A DNA stretch of 64,000 nt from Dillenia suffruticosa (GCA_033439265.1 JAVTVX010000005.1:7450001-7514000); one strand, 5' to 3'. Counted from the stretch's first letter, positions 24,651 to 37,342 are shown. Notes: a model not told the origin generated them from the letters alone. Made by a program: numbers and translations.

Positions 24651-25560
24651 TAATCAATACTTATCACTAGTTTGTAATGTCTAAATGCATCGATGGATGG
24701 TTTGAAGGCACAGAAAACTGAGTGAAAGATCATCTCATTAGACTCTGATAATTCAGTAAATTTCCACTCAATAACTGTTCCAGGATTGTTTATCTGCACA
24801 ACATTCAAAAACTGTTGTAACAATATGTAAAAAGTCTCTCAATTTCCATATACCATTTCTATAGATTTTTTATGCTCCATCCAAATCTTTTTATACGATA
24901 GGTTTACTTCATACAATCTCATATATTTAATCACATCACATACTTTATAATCAGTATTATCTTTTATATGGTTTTTAATCAAACCCACCATATTCGAGTT
25001 TACATTGGGGTAATTTCCAAAGGCAATTGACGAAAATAAGTGTATTTTGCTTGGAATGTCCCAAAGGTGATGACTCTTGTTTAGTCTAGCCTAAATATAC
25101 CATAAGCAATTATTCTCACGGTACAAACAACACCTCACAAACCAAATGATTGAGAACTTTCATAGACTTTAAAATATCTATACTCCTGCATCGACCAGCA
25201 CTTGACAACATGTTGAACTTCTTCTTTGGATACGAAGACCATCCCAACTTATAATTTTGATATCTGATCATTATCCCACGTCGGACGGTCATAGTTACTA
25301 TACTCATCAACCATCACGACTCCTCCGTCCATAGTGTGTAAGTATGATATTTCTTCTTCCTCTTCAACAACTTGATCTTCTTCATCTTCAACAACCCAAT
25401 CTTCTTCATCAAGTACATTATGTTCATAATCACTTTTACCCTCTGATTCCTCAATAACAAATGCATCTATAGGATCTATCTCCTACCCTTTATAGGGTCT
25501 ACTCGTACCACCCTCCTCATACTCATTAGCGATAGGCATAACTCATTCATGAAGACTAGC
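24651..25560 (-). pseudogene. MULE transposase, N-terminal part only, broken
   Basis: After an acidic leader (about 25500-25330) comes the MuDR-type DNA-binding region GMVFVSKEEVQHVVKCWSM at about 25240-25170. Next are a decayed zinc-binding stretch, then NSNMVGLIKNHIKDN and YKKIWMEHKKSIEMVYGN (about 24990-24850). The lead-in to the catalytic core is NPGTVIEWKFTELSESNEMI, FHSVFCAFKPSIDAFRHYK and VISID (about 24790-24655). That last aspartate matches the first D of the DDE triad. The sequence then passes straight into PMD-like sequence, so the rest of the catalytic domain and the SWIM zinc finger are missing. Stops occur at about 25130 and further on. Confidence 0.85.
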
Positions 25561-25818
25561 CAAAACAACAAAAGCTGAAATAAATGCACCGTATTTTAAC
25601 CACTCATCTCTAATATTCTCACTTTTCAATATCTCTATGCAAGATTCTAAGTTTCTCTCATCCCTAATATCAGCCATCACGTCAAGAAAATTATCAACCA
25701 TCACGTCAATAGGTGCAAACACAATTGATTCTGGTTTTAAGAATAGTTCAACTATCGTCAAACTCTGGATATATTTGGGAAGTGACAACACTTTCGATAA
25801 GAATTCATCATTGTTCAT
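25543..25818 (-). CDS. Unrecognised 91-codon open frame in the MULE
   Basis: This open frame (MNNDEFLSKVLSLPKYIQSL...) lies immediately upstream of the transposase remnant and could be a leader exon of it. It has no family feature that I recognise and no similar neighbour. Coding status is uncertain. Confidence 0.25.
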   Translation of the reverse strand: MNNDEFLSKVLSLPKYIQSLTIVELFLKPESIVFAPIDVMVDNFLDVMADIRDERNLESCIEILKSENIRDEWLKYGAFISAFVVLASLHE

Positions 25819-26639
25819 AGATAATACACAATAAGGAAGCGACTGGTCAGACTAAAGAGAATATTTACATGCCACATTCTGTTTGAATTACCTACAATTA
25901 TATCCAGTTTTGCAATGTGACATTTTTATAAACTCCTATCATCTAATAGTATTATCAACCACAACACCCTTTTTGGACCTACACTATACCGACATTTTCA
26001 ACCCCACCAATTACACTTTCCCAATAAAATTCCTTTTCTAACGATCATAACATTAATAAATATATTTTTAGCAACTCACACTCTAATAAAGCAACAACAA
26101 CAAATTATTAGTAACAACTATAATGCAATAACAACAAATACAAATGTAATGCAAACACCAAACTGAACAAATGTATTATAATATATGGGGAATGATTGTT
26201 GGCATTTATACCTTCACATGGCATACTTCACACCCCCCATCAAACTCCTAGGGAAGAATCACATTGTTATCATACTTTAAAAAGAAAGTGACAATCTTTA
26301 TTACATTAAAAAAAATAAAGAAACTGACATTACTGACGGCCAACAGCATATCAGTTTGCAATGTCCTACTTACCATTGTGTGGGCTAAAATGGTTCATGT
26401 TTCTCAAATGACTATAATAAGAACAATTTTATTTCTTCCAAATTAAACAACAATATTAAGGATAAAGACATTCCAACATTGAGACTTCTATATCCAATAT
26501 TGAAACCAGACTAAATGCTATCATGGGAATAAAGGCGAAAAGCAAGAAACAGAAGGAATGACACTATCCTCACTTCTTCCTACTTCAGTAGGAAACAGAA
26601 GGGAACTGGAGGTTGAACAACCAAGAAGAAATATTCATC

Positions 26640-27475
26640 ACAAAGCATAATTCCTAGAGTTGAAATAACTTCATTTTCTAATGAGAACCCATGTTGATTG
26701 AGAAAATGTCAAAAGTTCTTTATGATCCTTCAAGTCCCTAAAAACTAGTGGATGGATAACATTGAAATGTACTTAGAAGACAAAGTAGACATATGGTATC
26801 AGGGGATGAAGAGGGTCAAAGAAATGATAGAATGGGAGGAATTTTCCAAGCCACTATGCTTAAGATTGGCCCTAAAGGAATTCAAAATAAAGTTGAGAAA
26901 TTCAATAAACTACAGTAGATAGAATCAATGGAGGAGTATCAAGAAAAGGTTTGAGAAATTATGATCTCTTCTAGTACTGAAAAACCTTGGTCTTACACAA
27001 GTTTACTTTATCTCAAACTTTATTAGTGGGGTTAAGGAGGAAATCAACCCTATACTAAGAATGATGAAGCCCACCACTTTGTTACAAGCATTTGAGATAG
27101 CCACTGTACAAGTACAATCATTGGAACTAGCAAGAAAGGGAAGAATGCCAACATGGTGGAATAAAAATGGAAGCAGTAATGAGAAGAGAGGGATTAAGGA
27201 CTTTGCCGTAATAGCAGCAGGGTCTAAAGTAGTCAAAAGTTTCAACAGAAACCAGCAAAATTCAAAAGGAGATGGAGGAGTGATGCAAAGGGTATCTCCA
27301 CAAGAGATACAATACATACGAAACAACAACTTGTGCTTCAAATGCGGAGAAAGGTACAGTCCAGGACACTAATGCAAATTCAAAGGCCTAAACATGATTT
27401 TAACAGAAGAGGAAGACTATGAACCTGAGGAAATCAACAGAGAAATTGATGGTACAGTAGGTACTACATAAGTTT
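26640..27475 (+). pseudogene. Ty3-type retrotransposon gag fragment inside the MULE
   Basis: Plus-strand segments match the plant Ty3 gag order: a start with IPRVEITSFSNENP (about 26645); MDNIEMYLEDKVDIWYQGM and WEEFSKPLCLRLALKEF (about 26755-26890); ISGVKEEINPILRMMKPTTL (about 27020-27080); then a CCHC zinc knuckle CFKCGERYSPGH followed by a stop in place of arginine and CK (about 27333-27375). The tail is acidic (EEEDYEPEEINREID). Stops and frameshifts occur before 27003. No protease, reverse transcriptase or LTR accompanies it, so it is a captured or deleted piece. Confidence 0.8.
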
Positions 27476-27956
27476 GGCAGGAGGCTTGAGCATATTATGG
27501 TAAGAACTTTACATTTGAAAAAACCATGGGGTATTGAAACGATATCTTAAAAATAACCGCAATAAATCTATTTTTTTGGCTGTTACATCAGAGATCAATG
27601 TACCCGTGAACAAGAAGCCTCTTTACAAGTGATCACTAACTTACAGAGAAATAAAGGACATGACAACAATTTTTCAACAAGGATTGCAAGTTTGCAATAA
27701 CAAGAAAACCTAGATTACACAAATTAAAACGGTCACAAGGAACAGCGAACAACTCTTAAATTCATAATGCAGTAACAAGAAATTACAAGGGGAGAGAGAA
27801 GTTTTTGATGCACTAGTCACCCTTCGCAATACAATGTCGCGTTCACTCACGGGGAAGGAAGCGACAGGTGGAGAGCAACAGGCGCAAAATGAAATTCAAA
27901 TTCTGAGATTGTGGTTTTATCCAGAAATTTTTGTATTTTTAAAGTGCGAAATTAGT

Positions 27957-28104
27957 TTCAAGCACGAATTTTTATTTTATATAAAATAAATTTAAATTAA
28001 AGTATGATTTCGTATTTTGAGAATATGAAATCAATAATTTAGAAAATAAAAAAAAAATTATTTAAATATTTTTTATTAAAAAAATAATATTTTTGTAAAT
28101 AAAC
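27957..28104 (-). repeat. Right terminal inverted repeat of the MULE
   Basis: Read on the minus strand from 28104 it begins GTTTATTTACAAAAATATT and follows the left repeat with small differences to about AATTCGTGCT. Confidence 0.88.
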
Positions 28105-28115
28105 GGTTGAGATAT

Positions 28116-28534
28116 TGTTTTGAATTTAGAAGACCAATTGACTGACATGACACCGTAATTCTATGTCGCATCCATGAATGGTCGAAATCGAAACCGTATA
28201 CAATGGTGACGTGGCGAGGCATATTATTGGAGGCTAACCTTTTGTCCTTTTGTCATCCTGCCCCCGGCCATTTCCTTTTGTCTTTTGAAGCCTTGATTTG
28301 AATTTTTACGTTTATTTGGATTTTGGGGTGGTGGTGCGGTTTGTCTGATTCTCATTCTCATCGTGATGGGTTCAGCCGTTGGAATCTTCAGATGCCCCAA
28401 CCCCAGCCCCAAACTTCTTTCTTCTTCCTTCCCGCGATTAACATAACATCCCTCACGACACAGTCAATACCATCTCTCTCTCTCTCTCTCTCTACTTTGT
28501 TGCCTCCGTCAGTATTCTTGGCTTGGAAGTGGAA
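28116..28534 (+). promoter_or_regulatory. Upstream region and leader of the LIK1-like gene
   Basis: This is the only DNA between the MULE target duplication and the start codon. It includes TGACGTGG at about 28207-28214 (ACGT-core bZIP-type word) and a (CT)n leader tract at 28472-28494. No definite TATA box is visible. Confidence 0.5.
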
Positions 28535-31500
28535 ATGAAGCCTGCTACCAAATTCTTCTCTCTCTTTCTTCTCCTATTTCTTCTCTCGAATTGTTCCTCC
28601 GTCTTTAAAACTGACGCTCAACACTTGCCACACCAAGAAGGTACACTTCCCTTCTACTTACTCTAATTTCGTTTCTTTTTTTCCGGCCAAATTGCCGTTA
28701 ATGTTCTTACTTCTGTTTCTTCTGCTTTATAATTTCCCTGTAACTCCTCTGCTTTCTCTTATATTTATTTTTCTAAAGATCTTCCGTTTCCGTCCGTTCC
28801 CATATTTAAAAAAAAAAAAAAATTGATTTGAAGTTAATTCGATTTGCTTTGGCTTTGGGCAATTTTAATTCGACTAAATCGTGTTTTATTTGTTCACCAT
28901 TGCTTTCTGCTTCGAAGAAAACGTAATAGAAACAAGGATTTTGATAACATCCTGAGGCATTATTCACTGATACCGAGTTCGCTCACCATGTGAGAGATAA
29001 TTCTGAAAACATATTTGTTTAATAATAAGATCCTATGTTTTATAATATTACGTAGAATTATTTGTTGAGCCCCATTGCCCCCGCAATATCAATCGGAACT
29101 CATGTTTTTATTTTTTTAATCATCAAGATTAAAGCGGGGGGCCAATATCCCATGGCAGCAAGATTTTTAGTGCTTGAAAGTGGTAAGAGGTAGTTGACCG
29201 TCGGGTCAAGAAATGTCAACTAGACTGCTTATTCAAATGAAATCAAGATTTTTGAGTAATGTCAAAGTGTGATAGCGCTTAAGATTTAAAGGATGTCATA
29301 ACTTTTTACTTAATTTCGCTTTTAAAAGATAAAATTTTCAATTATTCTCCCATATTGGACCCAACAGATGCTTGCTGTTTGGTAGTGACCCGAATAGATT
29401 TTTTTTTTTTTTTGTTACACAAGGATTTGAAATCTGGATTTTAAGGTTGGGAGCAGGGGATTGTAACCACCAACCTGTCCTCTTGGGGACGACCCGAATA
29501 GATTCTGATCATCCAAAAGTTTACTAGTAAAAAAAAATGTATATTGCGATGATCCAAAAAGCATAGAATAAAATCATGTGTTTTGAAGATTTTTAGGCAA
29601 AATATATGAGATCGTTGAAGTGATATGCTCAGTTTCTATAATAAGTATGACACTAACTAGTTTTTATCTACTTCTCTGCAACAGTTCAAACTCTTAAAAA
29701 CATATCCTCTAAACTGAACATTGATTTTTGGAACGTCAGTCAAAGTTCCTGCACAAATGGTGGTGTTGGTTTCAATGTCAAGTTCACCGGAGGATTCTTT
29801 AGCAATGTCACCTGTAATTGTACAGAAAGAAACAACACTGTTTGCCACGTTACGAACATGTAAAGTTGCTTCTTTCCTCACCTTGAATTGGTCATATGTG
29901 TGTCATGGTCAATGCCTGCAATATTTGATACCATTGAGGTGTTAGTGTTCATTGTGTATGTACTGAATTTTGCTTCATGTGATTTTAGTCTCTTATGCTT
30001 AACTGGGTTTTAAGGCATATGTATTTTTTCATCATCTGAGTGGATCCTGAGCACTAGCAGCGTTGACTTTTGTAAATATGTCCATCATGGGATTACCTTA
30101 TCCTCTCAGGTAAACTTATTGCATGTCTACAATGTCTGAGTGAACAGCTCTGCTTGCAACAGACATTTTCTATCCACATAATTAAGGCTCTGAAAAGTTC
30201 AGTAATTTTTAGTTATATTGGCCTTTTGTAGAAGGGGGTGTTAATTGACTTAGAACAAAAAAAACTAGAGCTTGTGCATGATGGTGCAGACCCTTCATAT
30301 GTAGAGATGGAGTAGTAACCACTTGGGTCTAGGAATATTAAAATTTTACTAGCAGAATTGTATTTAGTTCTTCTAGTTCTGATTTTCACTTTAATTTATT
30401 TTGGATTTGAGCTACAGACAGTTGAAGGGTCTTAATCTTACTGGAGTTTTGCCTTCTGAATTTGGAGCTCTTTCTCATCTTGTGGAACTGTAAGTGATTA
30501 TTACTATCATTACCGTCTTGTTCTGCAAATCCAAACTTGCTTTATCAATCAATTCCTCAACCAGATAGCTTGTTATAATCTTTGGAAATTGTTTTTTTTT
30601 GTATGCAAGTTGTGGCTTTGATTCTCCATTCTGTGATTAATCAAATTCAGAACACCTTTTGTCAGTTTCAAATGATCCTTTGTCTTAATGAGGTTATTCA
30701 GGATAAAAGTCAATAAGGATTGAGATTACATGTCTTATCTCCATTTGATCTTGGTTGATTGTGATTATTCTACCATATTGGACTATTAGCATGTGTAGCA
30801 TATCGGAAAAAAGTAATCTTAAGATTGTAAATTTGCCTTTGTTCTGCTTATTTTGAGTTAATCGTTTGGTGTCTTAAGGCCTAATGTGCAAGCTTACAAT
30901 CTTAGATTTTGTGTGACAACCACACACTATAAAAGCTCAAGCTTACGAGGAAAAGTGTTATAATTATTTTTGTATCTTAAGATAGAGTGCGGTAAACCAT
31001 GATTTAAAAAGAAACGTTTATGTTTTTCCAGGTATAGTCATTGTGGTTGTTTTATTTGTGTAAGAATATACACTTGATTTGAGAATATAATTGGCATGTT
31101 TTGATCTTATTATATTTAATATTGAAGACGGCTTGATGTGGCTTCTTTTGTCAAACAGCGATCTTAGTCGTAATTACATAAGTGGAACAATACCTACAAG
31201 TTTCACCCAGATCCCGCTTGTCACATTGTAAGTTCTTTCTTCCTATGATATCTATTACATGATTTCTTCTCCGAGTGCTCTTTCCTATGAGCCAGTATAA
31301 TGCAACTAAGCTATCTGCAGGTCTCTGTTGGGAAACCGAATTAATGGTTCAATTCCTGAGTATGTTGCTGATATCTCCACACTTCAGGAACTGTAAGTCC
31401 TAGAGTCCAGGCTTTTTCGGCTGTTATATGGTGAAAAGTTCATTAACTGATTATTACTTGCCCCTTTATTGGGTCAGTATCTTGGATGACAATTATCTGG

Positions 31501-34500
31501 GAGGACCTATCCCTGAAAAACTTGGTAACTTGAGCAGCTTGAGGAGACTGTAAGTCTTTTTACATACCCACCTCTTTATCTAAGTTGTCCTTTCTCTTCC
31601 CCTAAGATGATCTTTAAAGTTTACTTTGCTGGCCATTTACCTCTTGTGGTTTTTTCATGGGTTATTGCTGTTCATTACCTTTAACCTGCTCTTTGTTTCT
31701 CCCTTGTGGGCTGCTCCTGCTACAACGAATACTCATGTCAAGCTTTTGATACACTTGCAGCCTTCTTAGTGCCAACAATTTCACAGGATCAATTCCAGAT
31801 AACTTTGGCAATCTAAAGAACTTACAGGACTTGTAAGTGACTCCTTATTTTGGAGATATATTCTGTACATAAAGTTTTGTAAAATTTTAACTTGTATTAA
31901 ATTCTCAAATGCAGTCGGATAGATGGAAGCCAGTTATCTGGGAAGATACCTGATCTAATTGGGAACTGGACCAATATTATAAGATTGTGAGTACCGTGTT
32001 GTTGCTAATTTACCTCAGTTCTCGACCTCAAGTTCAATTACAATGTTAAAGTAAAAAGAAGATAAATGATGGATATAATCCAATAAATACGTTTGATGTG
32101 TAAAGATGACAGCATTTGAGTGAACTTCTTAAGCCTATTGGGTGCAGGGATATGCAGGGGACGAACATGGAAGGACCCATCCCCTCTACTATATCTAAGT
32201 TGACGAAACTACAGGAATTGTGAGCATGCTTTCCCGAATTTAGTTTGATTCTCTAATGAAACTTGAAAACCTTAAATTAGAAACTTGGAGGGAATGAATT
32301 AATTTTAAGTTTTTTCTTCGGCAGGAGGATTTCTGATCTGAATGCATCAAGTGTGACATTCCCGGATTTGCAAAATATGAAGAGTTTATTAAGATTGTAA
32401 GTTGAATATGAGAAACGCATTCTAGTCTGCAAATTATATGGTTCCTTTAGGTTAATACTGGTTCCCTCCTTGTAGGATGCTGAGAAATTGCTCTCTAACT
32501 GGTTCAATTCCGGACCACATTGGGGATTTGGCATCATTAAACACTTTGTAAGTCACTTTTGTTTTATTCCCATTTCCAGATTGTATTCAAGGCACAAACT
32601 TTTGGATAAGATGGTGATTGATGAGGGCCAGTACGTGATTTATCTACTAGTTTATGTCCCTTTCTCTTGTTGTCATAAAAATGAAAATTTTAAGAATGAT
32701 AAAGACCTGTTTATATAATGCTTTGCTTGTTGATTTGGATCTAATCAACAATTTTGTTTCTGATTTGCGTTTTGTTTAATTTGTTTTTTGCAGGGATTTG
32801 AGCTTCAACAAATTGAGTGGAGAAATTCCTGTATCACTCGAGAGCCTGTCACAGCTAAATTACATGTATGTGGTAGTTTTCAGGAACAATGTTAATTCAT
32901 TTCTTCAATTAAATTTGCCAGTGCGCTTCCCTGATATCTTTGGACCACAACTAAATTGCATGAATATCGGTGGATGTAGGTTTCTCACCAATAACTTATT
33001 GAGTGGATCAATACCCAGTTGGATATTGAACAGAAAACAGCACTTGTTAGTTCATAATCTCTTCTTCTCATCTAATCTCCTCGTGTAGTTTAAAATATAG
33101 AAAAAGTTATTATTTTTTTTTATGAACTTTATGTTCTCAATGCTGATAGCAGCTATATTCATTGTTACAGTGACTTATCATACAATAATTTTTCGAACGC
33201 ACCACAGTCGAGTTGTGATCAATTGCCTGTGTAAGCCTCTTTGCTTAAGATCTCCACAGTAAGCCAACTTTTTGTCTAAAAACACTACCTTGGTGTTGCC
33301 TGACAGGAACCTGGCTTCTGCTTATTCATCTTCCAACAGCAACTCGTAAGAATTTTGCCTGCATGATACCTGTTTCTTAAGTTTCCACGAGATGCATAGA
33401 CTAGTCATTAGGTATATATATATATATTTTTTTTTTCGCAGAAATTCATGGTGCTTGCAGCAGGAGTTCCCCTGCTCCAAGAGTCCCAAGCGTAAGTATA
33501 GAATGACGACCTAAATTTATGTAAATTTGCAAATAAATTCATAACAATTTGCGTATCAACTGCAGACTATTCCTTGTTTATTAATTGTGGAGGTGGTAAG
33601 ATGAGTTATGATGGGCATGAATATGAAGAGGATTTGACAGCAGGGGGGCCATCAAACTTTTATTCTTCTTCACAAAAATGGGCATATAGCAGTACGGGGA
33701 CTTATATGGGAAATGACAAAGCAAATTTCATAGCATTAAACACGTTTGGTTTGAATGTGAGTGGTGCAGAATTCTATAAATCTGCTCGTCTTGCCCCACT
33801 CTCTCTCAAATATCATGGACTCTGCTTAAGAAAAGGAAATTATAGAGTGAGATTACACTTCGCTGAAATAATGTACTCTAATGATGATTCCTTTAGCAGT
33901 CTTGGAAGGCGAATCTTTGATGTGTCAATACAAGTAAGTGGAAGTGAGAAGCATGTATTATCATCAGTCTTTTTGCTTAGATCAATAGCCCAGAACTTAC
34001 AAATAACTTCGTTTGACCTCAGGGACAAGTAGTATTCCAGGGTTTTAATATTGCGGAGCAAGCAAATGGTGTCGGTAAGAGTATCACATTGGACTTTCCT
34101 GATATCCAAGTTAATGACAGCACTTTGGTGATCCACTTATACTGGGCCGGAAAAGGGACCACTGCAATCCCTGATAGAGGTGTATATGGACCCCTCATAT
34201 CTGCCATCTCAGTAACACCAAGTAAGTTGCTCTTCTAATTTAGGGCATGAGACTACATTTTAGAATTTATCATAATTGCGCCTTTCATTTTTCCTTGCAG
34301 ACTTCCATGTCAGTACAGGTCCATCAGCTGGAGTAATTGCTGGCATCGTGATAGCTTCTTGTGTGCTCCTTACACTGATTCTGGTTGTCCTACGTAGGAA
34401 AGGCTACCTGGGAGGGAAAGACCTAGCAGACAAAGGTAACTTTAAGAGAAAAAAAAACCTCAGTGCAAATAAATTACTTGGGCCATCATTGAATATTGTG

Positions 34501-36168
34501 GAAGTAACATGTTTTCTCATTTTTGTAGAACTTCGAGGTCTTGAACTACAAACGGGATATTTCACTTTAAAGCAAATTAAAGCTGCTACTGGAAATTTTG
34601 ATCCCGCAAATAAAATAGGTGAAGGAGGATTTGGGCCTGTTTACAAGGTAATTTCTGAAAAATAATCCTGGAAGGGATATGAATGATTCTATGAAAGTTT
34701 TGGCCTTGTGTCTTGATTCTCTTATTCTGGTCTGAGGTTTATTCTGCTTGATCTCAGGGTGTTCTCTCTGATGGGTCAGTTATTGCGGTTAAGCAACTTT
34801 CCTCCAAATCAAAGCAAGGGAACCGTGAATTTGTTAATGAGATAGGCATGATATCTGCCTTGCAACATCCTAATCTTGTGCGGCTTTATGGCTGTTGTAT
34901 AGAAGGAAATCAGCTGTTACTCATATATGAGTACATGGAGAATAATTGCCTTGCGCGAGCACTCTTTGGTACATACTTTGCTAAATTGTGTTATATGTCA
35001 TTGTACAAAGATACAAATCCGGAGCACTAAATCATTATATTTCATTTTATAGACATAAATAGCTGGATCACTAAGATCGCACTCTTTCTCAATTACAGGC
35101 CATGAGAAGAATCGTCTGCACTTGGATTGGCCATCAAGAAGCAAGATATGCATGGGCATAGCAAGAGGATTGGCTTACCTACATGAAGAGTCGAGGTTGA
35201 AAATTGTTCACAGAGACATCAAAGCCAGCAATGTGCTGCTTGATAAAGATCTAAATGCTAAGATTTCGGACTTTGGTTTGGCTAAGCTTGATGAGGAAGA
35301 GAATACTCATATTAGCACAAGAATAGCAGGAACAATGTGAGCCTTTTTTCCTTTTCTTCTTCTATATTACATTCATATTATATGTATGTTTTTTCCAATT
35401 TTACACTTGCTATACTTTCAGAGGGTACATGGCTCCTGAATATGCTATGAGGGGATACTTGACTGATAAGGCAGATGTTTATAGTTTTGGAGTTGTTTTA
35501 CTGGAGATTGTCAGCGGAAAAAGCAACACAAATTGCAGGCCAAAAGAAGAGTTTGTTTATCTCCTTGATTGGGTAACTACTGCCTTTTTCCTTACATCTG
35601 TTGTTTCATAAATGAAAACATCGGAAAACAGGACTTGCTTCATTACCTTAGTGTTTTTTACTTTCATTTTTTTATTAGAAATTTTCTTTTGTTTTCAATT
35701 AATGATAGCACGTGAATTGAACTGATTTAAGCCTGTCTTCTTCTTGTACTTCAACACATAAAGGCCTATGTTTTACAAGAGCAAGGGAACCTATTGGAAC
35801 TTGTCGATCAAAGTCTAGGCTCTAAATATTGTGAGGAAGAAGCAATGAGGATGCTGAATCTGGCCTTGTTGTGCGCTAATCCATCTCCCTCTCTTAGACC
35901 ATCCATGTCTTCTGCTGTCAGCATGCTTGATGGCCACATTCCAGTTCAAGCACCTATTGTTAAGCGGAGTTCGGAAACCGAGGAAATGAGGTTCAGATCT
36001 TTTCAAGCATTATCACCTGACGGCCAAACTTATGTTACTACATTATCTGAAGACAGTGAAATGCAAAAGAGCATGTCCGGTCCATGGATAGATTCCTCCA
36101 TTTCTAGTCAGATAAAGGAGGAGACTCGGGAGCATTCCAATACAACCAAACTTCTTATAGATCTCTAA
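28535..36168 (+). CDS. LIK1: LRR-malectin receptor-like kinase, LIK1-like (LRR-VIII-2), complete
   Basis: Exons: 28535-28640, 29685-29859, 30418-30489, 31159-31227, 31321-31392, 31478-31549, 31761-31832, 31915-31986, 32148-32219, 32325-32396, 32476-32547, 32794-32865, 32980-33045, 33171-33230, 33307-33345, 33442-33491, 33566-33933, 34023-34221, 34301-34435, 34529-34647, 34758-34968, 35099-35336, 35422-35572, 35764-36168. The sum is 3039 nt, 1012 residues, with no stop. Domains: signal peptide (1-27), cysteine cap, LRRs (about 94-370), malectin (about 405-590, [14 protein letters not shown]), membrane segment (about 604-625) and kinase (about 655-930). The glycine loop is [29 protein letters not shown] and [20 protein letters not shown] are intact, so the kinase looks active. 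Domain order and wording match Arabidopsis LIK1 (At3g14840), a plasma-membrane kinase reported to work with the chitin receptor CERK1 in immunity. Orthology is inferred. Confidence 0.95.
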
Positions 36169-37329
36169 GAAATTAGAAAGTGATGCTAACCTCCCTTTTT
36201 TTTTTTAAGGAAAATTGCAACAATATTCTTTTCAATGGTTACTTTGTTAGTCTTGTGAGAGCGTTTTGGTTGTGAATCATGTATCAAGTTCTTGAAGTTG
36301 TGAGGTGCATAGTGGAAAATAGGTGGGAGTGGTCCTACAATCCATGTTGGATTTAGGGTCTTGGATCCAAACGGGGCATCCATGACGGGTCGACCAGACT
36401 TGCTCTAGAGTTGAGAGCATGCGGTTCAGTGGAACGTCATTTTGAGGTCAATAAATGGTTAGAACTTTTCATTGCACAAAGCTTAAGAAGTAATTGTGTT
36501 GTGTTGTGTTGAGAGAGGAAGTCTTTAATTCGTGATACAACTCAAGTATGTTGGATTATTACTTGTTTACATTTTCATGAGATATGAACAGAATCACTTG
36601 GTTATGTCTTCCATTCTTCCAAAACCTAGGATTTGAGGAGTTTGAAAATTTAATCATAGGATTGGTACAATACGATCCTTGGGAAGCTTTAAATCAAATA
36701 TTCGACTACTGGGATTTTTAAGATGAGGATGTTGGAGTGATATGGTGAGAGATGGGTGAGCGGTGAGAGTAACGAGGAGAGGACAACTAGAAGAGGCGAT
36801 ATCCTTCTCTGAGACTACCTAATCCTAAACCCATCTTTCCATCACCTAATTTTCCAAAGAAAGCAAATTTTCAAATCTTCTCTTTAGTTCCTCATTTTGC
36901 TTTCACAAAAATACCATACAATAAAAATATTACTTGCAACTCTGGAAATTCTTGCGTTTTTAGCATGTCTCTCTCTTTTTTCATAACCCCATTCAAACTT
37001 GATCCCAATATTTTAAACTTCTTTCTCACAGCTGCGTGTGTTTGGCAATCGAAAGGGAGGTAAAGGAAGGGAAAAGGTAAGAGAAAGGAGGTGTGATAAG
37101 AAAAGGGGGGAAACGGAAATAAAATAAAAATTCATATTTGGTTAGAAAGAGAGGGAATATATTAAAAATTATATATAAATTTATTATTTTTTTTTTTTGA
37201 AATTTGTTATTTTTTTAAATATAAGATATAAAAATAAATTTAATATTTAAAAATATAAAAGAAAATCTCTTCTCTGGGTCCTTTAAAAACCCAATTGAAA
37301 AATTGGAATTGAAATTTTTATTAAAAAGA
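36169..37329. other. 3' flank of the LIK1-like gene
   Basis: The first few hundred bases probably hold the 3' untranslated region. At about 37030-37150 a purine-rich stretch starting GTGTGTTTGGCAATCG resembles MITE ends, but no partner was found. No gene is seen. The Helitron 3' end follows at 37330. Confidence 0.5.
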
Positions 37330-37342
37330 CTAGGAGGGTTCT

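Larger units (their letters stand above)
22296..28104 (-). mobile_element. Chimeric Mutator-like element (MULE) with long inverted repeats
   Basis: Terminal inverted repeats of about 150 bp (22296-22450 and 27957-28104) face each other. The target duplication is GGTTGAGATTT (22285-22295) and GGTTGAGATAT (28105-28115), 10 of 11 matching, the length expected of Mutator elements; the exact border is uncertain by one base. Inside, on the minus strand, are a broken MULE transposase N-terminus and then a plant-mobile-domain gene. A Ty3-type gag fragment lies on the plus strand. Apart from these, 22570-23100, 25830-26640 and 27480-27950 show nothing I recognise. The right end lies 430 bp upstream of the LIK1-like start codon. 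Confidence 0.88.
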
